From contig DXIP01000022.1 of NCBI GenBank assembly GCA_019112825.1, positions 1-64,000 of the forward strand: 64,000 nucleotides of DNA, read 5' to 3'. The notes beneath the pieces were generated by a model. The model was not told the origin of the DNA, made no database searches, and saw only the letters and a program-made list of their open reading frames with translations. Positions 23,635-30,849 of the stretch are shown in pieces. The position numbers and the translations under genes were made by a program. This DNA comes from Alistipes excrementigallinarum (lineage in GTDB: Bacteria > Bacteroidota > Bacteroidia > Bacteroidales > Rikenellaceae). Every line of letters starts with the position of its first letter. Position 1 is the first letter of the stretch.

Positions 23635-24462
23635 TCAGGCGCTGACGCCGAAGTCGCGCAGCGCGTCGTTGAGCGAGGTCTTCTTGTCGGTCGACTCCTT
23701 GCGGCGGCCGATGATGAGGGCGCACGAGACGCTGTATTCGCCCGCCGGGAACTGCTTGCGGTAGCTGCCCGGAACGACCACCGAGCGGGGCGGTACGTAG
23801 CCCTTGTAGGTGACGGGCTCCGGCCCCGTGACGTCGATGATGTGGGTCGAGCCGGTGATGACCGTGTTGGAGCCGAGCACCGCCTCGCGGCAGACGTGGG
23901 CCCCCTCGACCACAATCGAGCGCGAACCGATGAAGCAGTGGTCCTCGATGATGATCGGCGCCGCCTGCACGGGCTCCAGCACACCGCCGATGCCCACGCC
24001 GCCCGACAGATGGACCTGCTTGCCGATTTGTGCACAAGAGCCCACCGTGGCCCACGTATCGACCATTGTGCCCGTATCGACATAGGCGCCGATGTTGACG
24101 TACGAGGGCATCAGAATGGCGCCCGGGGCGATGTAGGCACCGTAGCGCGCCACGGCGTGGGGCACGGCGCGCACGCCCAGCTCCTCGTAGCCGTGCTTGA
24201 GCTCCATCTTGTCGTACCACTCCAGCTCGCCGGCCTGCATCTTGCGCATGGGCTGGAGCGGGAAGTAAAGGATGACGGCCTTCTTGACCCATTCGTTCAC
24301 CTGCCAGAGGCTCCGCTCCTCGTCCAGAGGCTCGGCCGTGCGCAGTTGGCCCTTGTCCACCAGGTCGACCGTCCGGCGGACGGCTTCGCGGACGGACTCC
24401 TCGCTGAGCAGCGCGCGCTCCTCCCACGCCTGCTCGATGATTTGTTTCAGTTCGCTGTACAT
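23635..24462 (-). CDS. dapD: Tetrahydrodipicolinate N-succinyltransferase DapD, 275 aa
   Basis: Transfers a succinyl group from succinyl-CoA to tetrahydrodipicolinate in lysine and meso-diaminopimelate synthesis. The C-terminal left-handed beta-helix of hexapeptide repeats is obvious (GAILMPSYVNIGAYVDTGTM, GGVLEPVQAAPIIIEDHCFI). The start MYSELKQIIEQAWEER at 24462 is the family start; the frame is open 10 codons upstream. Its presence points to the succinylase branch of the pathway. birA follows. Confidence 0.95.
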   Translation of the reverse strand: MYSELKQIIEQAWEERALLSEESVREAVRRTVDLVDKGQLRTAEPLDEERSLWQVNEWVKKAVILYFPLQPMRKMQAGELEWYDKMELKHGYEELGVRAVPHAVARYGAYIAPGAILMPSYVNIGAYVDTGTMVDTWATVGSCAQIGKQVHLSGGVGIGGVLEPVQAAPIIIEDHCFIGSRSIVVEGAHVCREAVLGSNTVITGSTHIIDVTGPEPVTYKGYVPPRSVVVPGSYRKQFPAGEYSVSCALIIGRRKESTDKKTSLNDALRDFGVSA

Positions 24463-24489
24463 GCTCGTTGGTTCGTTGTTTCGGAAGCC

Positions 24490-24497
24490 CAAAGTTA
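24490..24497 (-). promoter_or_regulatory. Promoter -7 element for dapD-birA
   Basis: Minus-strand TAACTTTG matches TAnnTTTG, 28 bases before the dapD ATG, divergent from the peptidase promoter 45 bases away. Confidence 0.65.
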
Positions 24498-24541
24498 TGC
24501 AAAATCTTCGACTCCGGCGTCCGAGTCTCTCAACTTTTTCC

Positions 24542-24549
24542 TAACTTTG
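24542..24549 (+). promoter_or_regulatory. Promoter -7 element for the prolyl oligopeptidase gene
   Basis: TAACTTTG matches TAnnTTTG; the leader to the ATG at 24578 is about 20 nt. Confidence 0.65.
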
Positions 24550-24577
24550 TCCCGATATTAACCTTAATCCGTCGATT

Positions 24578-26710
24578 ATGAGGAAACAATTCTCCGGTGC
24601 GGTGTTGCTGCTCGGCGCAGCGGCGATGCTGGCAAGTTGTGGAAGCAAAATGAACATCAAGCACTTACCCTATCCTGCCACCGAGCGCGGCGACGTGGTG
24701 GACAACTATTTCGGCGTGGAGGTTCCCGACCCCTACCGCTGGCTCGAGGACGACAATTCGGAGGCTACGGCCGCCTGGGTTGCGGCCGAGAATGCCGTGA
24801 CGGAGGACTACCTCGCGCAGATACCCTTCCGCGGAGCCATCCGCGAGCGGCTCACCGAGCTGTGGAACTATGCCAAGGAGTCGGCTCCCGTCAAGCACGG
24901 CGACTGGTGGTACTACTCCTACAACGACGGATTGCAGAATCAGGCGGTCATCTACCGCACGCAGGAGCCCGGCCAGCCCGGGGAGGTCTTTCTCGACCCC
25001 AACACCCTCTCGGAGGACGGTACGGTGGCGCTGGCGGCGATTTCCTTCTCGAAGGATGGCCGCTACATGGCCTATGCCGCCGCGGCGTCGGGCTCGGACT
25101 GGGTCGAAATCCGTGTGATGGATACCGCGACGGGAAAGCTGACCGACGACAGCATCAACTGGGTGAAGTTCTCCGGCGCCACCTGGACGCCCGATTCGAA
25201 GGGCTTCTATTACAGCGCCTACGACGCCCCGAAGGAGGGTGTCTACTCGTCGCAGAACCAGTTCCAGAAGGTCTACTACCACGAGCTGGGCAAGCCCCAG
25301 TCGGCTGACCGCCTCATCTACGAGGACCGCGAGCATCCGCTGCGCTACTTCTCGGCCTGGCCCTCGGAGGACGGCAAGTGGCTCTTCATTATCGGCTCGG
25401 AGGGTACGTCGGGCACCGAGGTGCTCTGCCGCAAGAGCTCCGAGAAGCAGTTCCGCACGCTGCTCAAGGGCTTTGCCCACGACTATGCGCCCGTCGACTG
25501 CCGGGAGGACAACCTCTACTTCGTGACCAACGACGGCGCCCTGAACTACGCCCTCAAGCGCATCTCGCTCAACGACCCCTCGAAGGTCGAGACGGTGATT
25601 CCCGAGCATGAGAAGAACCTGCTCGAGGGTGTCGGCACGGCGGGCGGCTACCTCTGGGCCTCCTACCTGCAGGATGCCCAGAACCGCATCGCGCAGTACG
25701 ACTACGACGGCAAGCTCCTGCGCGAAGTGGAGCTCCCGGCCATCGGCACCGTGAGCGGCTTCTCGGGTGAAAAGGAGGATACGGAGCTCTACTACGCGCT
25801 CTCGAACTACACCTCGCCCGCAACGCTCTACCGCTACGACATCGCCTCGGGCGAGTCGACCCTCTACAAGGCTCCCGAGGTGGCCTTCGACCCCTCGCTC
25901 TACGTCACCGAGCAGGTCTTCTACCCCTCGAAGGACGGCACGAAGGTCCCGATGTTCATCACCCATCGCAAGGACCTGAAGCTCGACGGCAAGAACCCCT
26001 GCCTGCTCTACGGCTACGGCGGCTTCCAGATTAACCTCACGCCGGGCTTCAACCCCTCGGCGATGATGTTCGTCGAGCAGGGCGGCGTCTACTGCGTGGC
26101 CAACCTGCGCGGCGGCTCGGAGTACGGCGAGGCCTGGCACAAGGCCGGCATGCTCGAGAACAAGCAGAACGTCTTCGACGACTTCATCGCGGCGGCCGAG
26201 TGGCTCATCGCCCAGAAGTATACCTCGTCGGAGCGTCTGGCCATCAACGGCGGTTCGAACGGCGGTCTGCTGGTGGGCGCCTGCGAGGTGCAGCGTCCCG
26301 ACCTCTACGCCGTCTGCCTGCCGCAGGTGGGCGTGCTCGACATGCTCCGCTACCACAAGTTCACCATCGGCTGGGGCTGGGCCGTGGAGTACGGCTCGTC
26401 GGACAACGAGGAGCAGTTCGCCTATATCTATAAGTACTCGCCGCTGCACAACATCCGCGAAGGGGTGAAGTATCCCGCCACGCTGGTGATGACGGCCGAC
26501 CACGATGACCGCGTCGTCCCGGCCCACTCGTTCAAGTTCGCCGCCGAGCTGCAGCACTGCCAGGCGGGCGAGGCTCCGGTGCTCATCCGCATCGAGTCGA
26601 AGGCGGGCCACGGTGCCGGCAAGCCCACCTCGAAGCGCATCGACGAGGCGGCCGACATGTACGCCTTCCTCTTCCAGAACATCGGCGTGCCCTACCGTGC
26701 AGTGAAGTAA
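24578..26710 (+). CDS. Prolyl oligopeptidase family serine peptidase (S9A), lipoprotein, 710 aa
   Basis: Cleaves short peptides after proline. The signal ends in a lipobox at Cys21 (LASC), so the enzyme is anchored in the envelope. YPATERGDVVDNYFGVEVPD and PYRWLEDDNSEATAAWVAAE mark the family N-terminus, then a seven-bladed propeller and the hydrolase domain. The nucleophile is Ser in NGGSNGGLL, the Asp is in MTADHDDRVVPAHSFKF and the His is in AGHGAGK. Full length. Single gene with its own promoter; no clear terminator follows. Confidence 0.96.
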   Translation: MRKQFSGAVLLLGAAAMLASCGSKMNIKHLPYPATERGDVVDNYFGVEVPDPYRWLEDDNSEATAAWVAAENAVTEDYLAQIPFRGAIRERLTELWNYAKESAPVKHGDWWYYSYNDGLQNQAVIYRTQEPGQPGEVFLDPNTLSEDGTVALAAISFSKDGRYMAYAAAASGSDWVEIRVMDTATGKLTDDSINWVKFSGATWTPDSKGFYYSAYDAPKEGVYSSQNQFQKVYYHELGKPQSADRLIYEDREHPLRYFSAWPSEDGKWLFIIGSEGTSGTEVLCRKSSEKQFRTLLKGFAHDYAPVDCREDNLYFVTNDGALNYALKRISLNDPSKVETVIPEHEKNLLEGVGTAGGYLWASYLQDAQNRIAQYDYDGKLLREVELPAIGTVSGFSGEKEDTELYYALSNYTSPATLYRYDIASGESTLYKAPEVAFDPSLYVTEQVFYPSKDGTKVPMFITHRKDLKLDGKNPCLLYGYGGFQINLTPGFNPSAMMFVEQGGVYCVANLRGGSEYGEAWHKAGMLENKQNVFDDFIAAAEWLIAQKYTSSERLAINGGSNGGLLVGACEVQRPDLYAVCLPQVGVLDMLRYHKFTIGWGWAVEYGSSDNEEQFAYIYKYSPLHNIREGVKYPATLVMTADHDDRVVPAHSFKFAAELQHCQAGEAPVLIRIESKAGHGAGKPTSKRIDEAADMYAFLFQNIGVPYRAVK

Positions 26711-27090
26711 CCCTGCGCGGCGGGGGGGCCGCCGGGGAGAGAATTTCGGCGGGACCTTCGGGCGGAGTTCGGCGGAGCCTCGGGAGAGGATTTTGTCGGA
26801 ACCTCCGGGCGGATTTTGTCGGAACCTCGGGAAGGAGCGCGGCGGGTCGGTTAGGGGCCTGTCGTGATGCGGCTGCCGGGATGCGCCCGCGGTGAAGCGC
26901 TTGCGGTGAAGCGTCCGCCGGGAAGTATTTGCTGCGAAGCGGCCGCCGGAAGACACCCGCTGCGAGCGGCTGACGCCTCCTCCGCGGAGGCGGGAAATGA
27001 GCTATTTTTTGAGAACAACACGTTGTGCGATTGCTGCCGGACGAGCCGGCCCCCGAGGATGGGGGAGCGGCCCGTCCGGCAGCGGTCGAA
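26711..27090. other. Spacer with drifting tandem repeats before aspartokinase
   Basis: About 380 bases with no gene. Two near-identical copies of a 23-bp unit (GATTTTGTCGGAACCTC core, starting at 26788 and 26811) lie in a longer array of related CGGCGGGA-type words. No convincing promoter for the aspartokinase gene was found. Confidence 0.5.
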
Positions 27091-27105
27091 ATGAAGTTTG
27101 ACAGC

Positions 27106-28359
27106 ATGAAAGTCTACAAGTTCGGAGGAGCCTCGGTCCGCAATGCGGACGGCGTGCGCAACCTCCACAAAATCATTGCGGGAGAGGAGAACCTCTTCAT
27201 CGTCGTTTCGGCCATGGGCAAGACGACCAACGCCCTCGAGCAGGTCTTCACGGGACTGCAGCGGGGCGACCGCGCCCTCTCGGAGGAGCAGATTGCCGCA
27301 CTGCGCGACTACCACGCCGGCATCATCGAGGATTTGTGGCACGGTCCCAAACGGCTCGAGCGGGTCGATGAGCTCTTTGCCGAGCTCGAACGGGTGGCGA
27401 CGCAGACCGTCTACCGGGCGGAGGATGCCGAGCTGTGGTACGATGCGATTGTCGCCTACGGTGAGCTGCTCTCGACGACCATCGTCTCGGAGTACCTCAA
27501 TGCGGCGGGCGTTGCCAACCACTGGGTCGACATGCGGCGCTGCTTCCGCACGGAGATGCGTCACAAGGATGCGGCCATCGACATCGCCGCCTCGGCGCCG
27601 CTGCTGCGGGCCGAGCTGGCCGGCCGCCCCGAGCGGGTCTTCATCGGTCAGGGCTTCATCGGCGGTGCCCCCGACGGAACGACCGCCACGCTCGGCCGCG
27701 AAGGTTCGGACTACTCGGCGGCCGTGGCGGCCAACATCCTCGACGCCGAGTCGATGTCGGTGTGGAAGGATGTCGACGGCGTGCTGAACGCCGACCCCAA
27801 GATTTTTCCAGACGCCGTGCAGATTGCCGAGCTCAACTACCTCGATGCCATCGAACTGGCCTACAGCGGCGCCCAGATTATCCACCCCAGGACCATCAAA
27901 CCGCTGCAGAACAAGAACATCCCGCTCTACGTGCGCCCCTTCGGCGACAAGCGCAAGCCCGGTACGGTCATCCGCGCCATGTCGGCGCCGGTCGACGTGC
28001 CGATTCTGATTCTGAAGAAGAACCAGGTGCTGCTGACGATTCGTTCGCGCGACTTCTCGTTCGTGCTCGAGGAGCGTTTCGCCACCATCTTCTCGCTCTT
28101 CGAGCGCTTCCGCCTCAAGACGAACCTGATTCACAACTCGGCGGTCAACCTGAGCCTCTGCGTCGACAATTCGTGGCACATCGACGAGGCGGTGAACGCC
28201 CTGCGTGCCAACGGGTTCGACGTGATGAAGACGGGCGACATGGAGCTGCTGACCATCCGCGGCTATACGGACGAGCTGTGGCGCCGCTACGCCAAGGGCC
28301 CCCAGGTCTTCATCCGGCAGTCGACCCAGGCCACCGTGCGCGTGGTGCGCAAGCGCTGA
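27106..28359 (+). CDS. lysC: Aspartate kinase, 417 aa
   Basis: First enzyme of the lysine, threonine and methionine pathway. MKVYKFGGASVRNADGVRNL has the KFGGxS ATP-site motif, followed by FIVVSAMGKTTNALEQV. The middle has FIGQGFIGGAPDGTTATLGR, then EGSDYSAAVAANILDAE, and VWKDVDGVLNADPKIFP. The C-terminus has two ACT-like segments. It is monofunctional, with no homoserine dehydrogenase part. An ATG five codons upstream (27091) is an alternative start. Confidence 0.95.
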   Translation: MKVYKFGGASVRNADGVRNLHKIIAGEENLFIVVSAMGKTTNALEQVFTGLQRGDRALSEEQIAALRDYHAGIIEDLWHGPKRLERVDELFAELERVATQTVYRAEDAELWYDAIVAYGELLSTTIVSEYLNAAGVANHWVDMRRCFRTEMRHKDAAIDIAASAPLLRAELAGRPERVFIGQGFIGGAPDGTTATLGREGSDYSAAVAANILDAESMSVWKDVDGVLNADPKIFPDAVQIAELNYLDAIELAYSGAQIIHPRTIKPLQNKNIPLYVRPFGDKRKPGTVIRAMSAPVDVPILILKKNQVLLTIRSRDFSFVLEERFATIFSLFERFRLKTNLIHNSAVNLSLCVDNSWHIDEAVNALRANGFDVMKTGDMELLTIRGYTDELWRRYAKGPQVFIRQSTQATVRVVRKR

Positions 28360-28435
28360 CGACGGGACGCGCGGCGGCAGGGGCTCCCTCCGCCGCCCCA
28401 TGAAACATAAGGAAGCATGAAATGAGCGAATGGAT

Positions 28436-29134
28436 ATGAAACGGATTGGATTTTTGTTGCTCCTTTGGATGGCCTCCGTTGCGACGGCGACGGCGCAATC
28501 CTTTCCCAGCGGGAAAAAGTTCTATTTTGGCCGGGAGGACGGCCGTCTGATGACCGTCAGCCTCATGTATGACAACAAGGGCGATGCGGTGGCCTCCGTG
28601 ATGTTGGGTTATGCGTCGCATCTGTTCCTCTGCACGGGGACGAGCGACGAGTGGTTCTCGTTCGAGGGGTATACTTTGGCTCCGGAATACAGGGCGCAGT
28701 CGGTTGGCATGGGCGGTTTTCCGGTGATGATGCCGACGGGCGACGTCTGCAAGTCGAAGAACAGCGAGCGCTTCTACCTTGCGCGGGACTGCTCGCAGGC
28801 GGTCTACAACGATACGTGGTACACCATCCGCCTCTCGCCCGGGCGCTTCAACGAGCTCTACGAGCAGAACTACGGCAGCTCGCCCGCGGCGGGCGGCGGA
28901 GGCTCCTACGGCGGAGGCTCGGGCAGCAGCGACTCCTACGACAGCGACTCCTCGGGCGATACGTCGCGCCACGGCTACACCACCTGCAAGGCGTGCGGCG
29001 GTACGGGGTTGTGCCCGGCCTGCCACGGCAACGGGCACTTCGTGGGTCGCGACGGGGATGTCTATCCCTGCCTCTCCTGCAACCGGTCCGGACAGTGCCG
29101 CGTCTGCCACGGTCAGAAGCGAATCCGGTACTGA
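28436..29134 (+). CDS. Secreted protein with C-terminal DnaJ-type zinc ribbon, 232 aa
   Basis: Function unknown. Residues 1-21 form a signal peptide (MKRIGFLLLLWMASVATATA). A domain of about 130 residues follows, then a Gly/Ser/Asp-rich linker (about 150-182). From residue 184 to the end are four CxxC motifs, CKACGGTG, CPACHGNG, CLSCNRSG and CRVCHGQK. This is the spacing of the zinc-binding domain of DnaJ, although DnaJ itself is cytoplasmic. There is no J domain. Metal binding is likely; a chaperone or redox role in the envelope would be inference. The gene begins 76 bases after aspartokinase and ends before a bidirectional terminator. Confidence 0.8.
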   Translation: MKRIGFLLLLWMASVATATAQSFPSGKKFYFGREDGRLMTVSLMYDNKGDAVASVMLGYASHLFLCTGTSDEWFSFEGYTLAPEYRAQSVGMGGFPVMMPTGDVCKSKNSERFYLARDCSQAVYNDTWYTIRLSPGRFNELYEQNYGSSPAAGGGGSYGGGSGSSDSYDSDSSGDTSRHGYTTCKACGGTGLCPACHGNGHFVGRDGDVYPCLSCNRSGQCRVCHGQKRIRY

Positions 29135-29174
29135 TTGTTGACGGAGGATACGCGCCGCCGGGCGCATGCAAAAA

Positions 29175-29209
29175 ATGAAGGGAAGGCTGGACAGGAGCCT
29201 TCCCTTCAT
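29175..29209. terminator. Bidirectional terminator between convergent genes
   Basis: A perfect 14-bp stem (ATGAAGGGAAGGCT with AGCCTTCCCTTCAT) with A-run on the left and TGTTTT on the right. It serves the zinc-ribbon gene on the + strand and probably the DUF4435 gene on the minus strand. Confidence 0.85.
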
Positions 29210-29299
29210 CTGTTTTCCGGGCCCGGTTTTTGAGTGGTGTATGGCGCCGCTTGCCTTTTGGGAACGGCCTCTGCAAACACCCGGCCGCCGCCCGCGCGG

Positions 29300-30394
29300 C
29301 TACTTCTGCTTGAGGTTGCGCGCGATGGTGAGCACCGAATCTTCGGGCAGCTCGCCGCGGCGCTTCATCTCCCAGATGGTGTGCTCGAGGTAGCGCTCGA
29401 TGTCGTTGTGCAGCCGCTTGTAGAGCGGGCAGCGCGTATAGTTCTCGTTGTCGAGCAGCACGTCGCGAATCGACCGCAGCGAGTTGGTGTAGTTCGACAT
29501 CTCGTTCTTCAGGGCCACCCCCTTCTTGTCCGACGAGGTGATTTTGGCCACCGACATCTGGCGCAGCTTCTCGCAGACGGTGTTGAGCAGCACGAGCACC
29601 ACGTTGTCCATGAGCGTGTGGCCGTGCATGAAGAGGTAGGTGTTCTCGGGTCGGAGCCCCCGTGCGCGGAGCTGCTCCTCGAACTCCTTCATCGGCTCGA
29701 CCATCCGCGGGTTGCGGCCGCGCAGGTGCCGCTCGCGCTTCTCGACGTTGCGCCGCACCCAGGCCAGCGTGTTGGCGCCGTTCTCCTCCATGTCGAGGTA
29801 GCCGATGCGCACCGTCGACTTGAAGTCGGCCAGCGTGAAGACCCCCTCGGACGAGAGGCGCGCCGAGTAGGCGTACCAGAGGAAGGCGGGGTAGATGGCG
29901 CACGAGTATTCGTGCATGAAGCGCACGAAGTCGAAGATGTGGGTGTCGTTCTTGGTCGCCTTGACGCAGACGTTGTGCAGCGAGGGGGCGTAGCAGAGGT
30001 AGTTCTCGGTGGCGTAGGCGTAGGTGTGGAACATGAAGGTCGAGCCGTTGACCTCGCGCGACTGCTCGGTGGCCTGGTCGAAGAGGTAGTCGAAGTCCGA
30101 ATCGACGCAGAGCAGCATCTCCTCCGACGAGCGGGGAATCATGCTCATGAGCACCTTCTTGCCCTTGGGCAGGTCGGCGCGGTTGGGCACCGAGATTTCA
30201 AACCGGAGGTAGGGGTTCTGGAAGTGGTCGAAGACGCCGCGCCAGAAGGCCACGTCCTCGTAGCCCTCGACATAGACGTGGACCAGCCGTTGCGCGGGGT
30301 CGGCCGGCGGCAGGGGCCGCGGCAGCTCCTCGAGCGTCGCCGGGCGCGCAAAGGGGTTCCACCGGCGCAGTTTTTCGCTGAAGTTGGTAGCCAT
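29300..30394 (-). CDS. Stand-alone DUF4435 (TOPRIM-like) protein, 364 aa
   Basis: The N-terminal part shows the DUF4435 pattern: VHVYVEGYEDVAFWRGVFDH with a conserved Glu, then EEMLLCVDSDFDYLFDQATE with a DxD. These are the acidic positions of a TOPRIM-like nuclease fold. DUF4435 occurs in the AriB effector of the PARIS antiphage system and next to OLD-like ATPases, but no ATPase gene lies nearby here. The C-terminal half is a charged helical region. The start at 30394 lies only 7 bases from the promoter element. Catalytic activity is inference. Confidence 0.8.
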   Translation of the reverse strand: MATNFSEKLRRWNPFARPATLEELPRPLPPADPAQRLVHVYVEGYEDVAFWRGVFDHFQNPYLRFEISVPNRADLPKGKKVLMSMIPRSSEEMLLCVDSDFDYLFDQATEQSREVNGSTFMFHTYAYATENYLCYAPSLHNVCVKATKNDTHIFDFVRFMHEYSCAIYPAFLWYAYSARLSSEGVFTLADFKSTVRIGYLDMEENGANTLAWVRRNVEKRERHLRGRNPRMVEPMKEFEEQLRARGLRPENTYLFMHGHTLMDNVVLVLLNTVCEKLRQMSVAKITSSDKKGVALKNEMSNYTNSLRSIRDVLLDNENYTRCPLYKRLHNDIERYLEHTIWEMKRRGELPEDSVLTIARNLKQK

Positions 30395-30401
30395 ACGCAA
30401 A

Positions 30402-30409
30402 CAAAGATA
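30402..30409 (-). promoter_or_regulatory. Promoter -7 element for the DUF4435 gene
   Basis: Minus-strand TATCTTTG matches TAnnTTTG, with TTTG 24 bases upstream (30430-30433). The element ends 7 bases before the ATG, so the mRNA should have almost no leader. Confidence 0.65.
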
Positions 30410-30419
30410 ATAATTTTCG

Positions 30420-30427
30420 TATTTTTG
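30420..30427 (+). promoter_or_regulatory. Promoter -7 element for the SUI1 gene
   Basis: TATTTTTG matches TAnnTTTG. It overlaps the 12-bp palindrome TTTTGCGCAAAA (30423-30434), which also contains the upstream TTTG element of the divergent DUF4435 promoter. Confidence 0.6.
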
Positions 30428-30498
30428 CGCAAAATATAACACCCCCTCCGACGTTAGATTGCTACGTTCGGAGCAATTTTTCCGACCCCGATTCCACC

Positions 30499-30849
30499 AT
30501 GGCAGACAACGACTGGAAAGCCCGGCTCGGGATGGTCTACTCGACCGACCCCGACTATCACTTCGAAACGGCCCGCGAAGAGGAGCCCGCAACGCTTCCC
30601 CCCGCGCAGCAGGAGCTGCGCGTATGGCTCGACCGCAAGCAGCGGGGCGGCAAGCAGGTGACCCTCGTGCGGGGCTTCGTCGGCACGCAGGCCGACCTCG
30701 GCGAGCTGGCCCGCCTGCTCAAGAGCCGCTGCGGTGTCGGCGGCTCGGCCAAGGAGGGCGAAATCATCATCCAGGGTGACCACCGCGACCGCGTGGTCGA
30801 AATCCTGCTGCAGAACGGATACCGGTGCAAAAAGGCGGGCGGGAAGTGA
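30499..30849 (+). CDS. SUI1/YciH-family translation factor, 116 aa
   Basis: Relative of eukaryotic eIF1 and E. coli YciH, which affects start-codon fidelity on the 30S subunit. The SUI1 fold is visible as LRVWLDRKQRGGKQVTLVRG, then LLKSRCGVGGSAKEGEIIIQ and GDHRDRVVEILLQNGYRCKK. The N-terminal 40 residues are a poorly conserved lead-in. Its stop codon overlaps the start of the next gene (GTGA), so the two are translationally coupled. Confidence 0.93.
   Translation: MADNDWKARLGMVYSTDPDYHFETAREEEPATLPPAQQELRVWLDRKQRGGKQVTLVRGFVGTQADLGELARLLKSRCGVGGSAKEGEIIIQGDHRDRVVEILLQNGYRCKKAGGK

Noticed and set aside
24665..26956. A 763-codon open frame antisense to the prolyl oligopeptidase
   Set aside because: It is the complement of a well-supported enzyme gene and shows no domain. 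Its openness follows from the codon bias.
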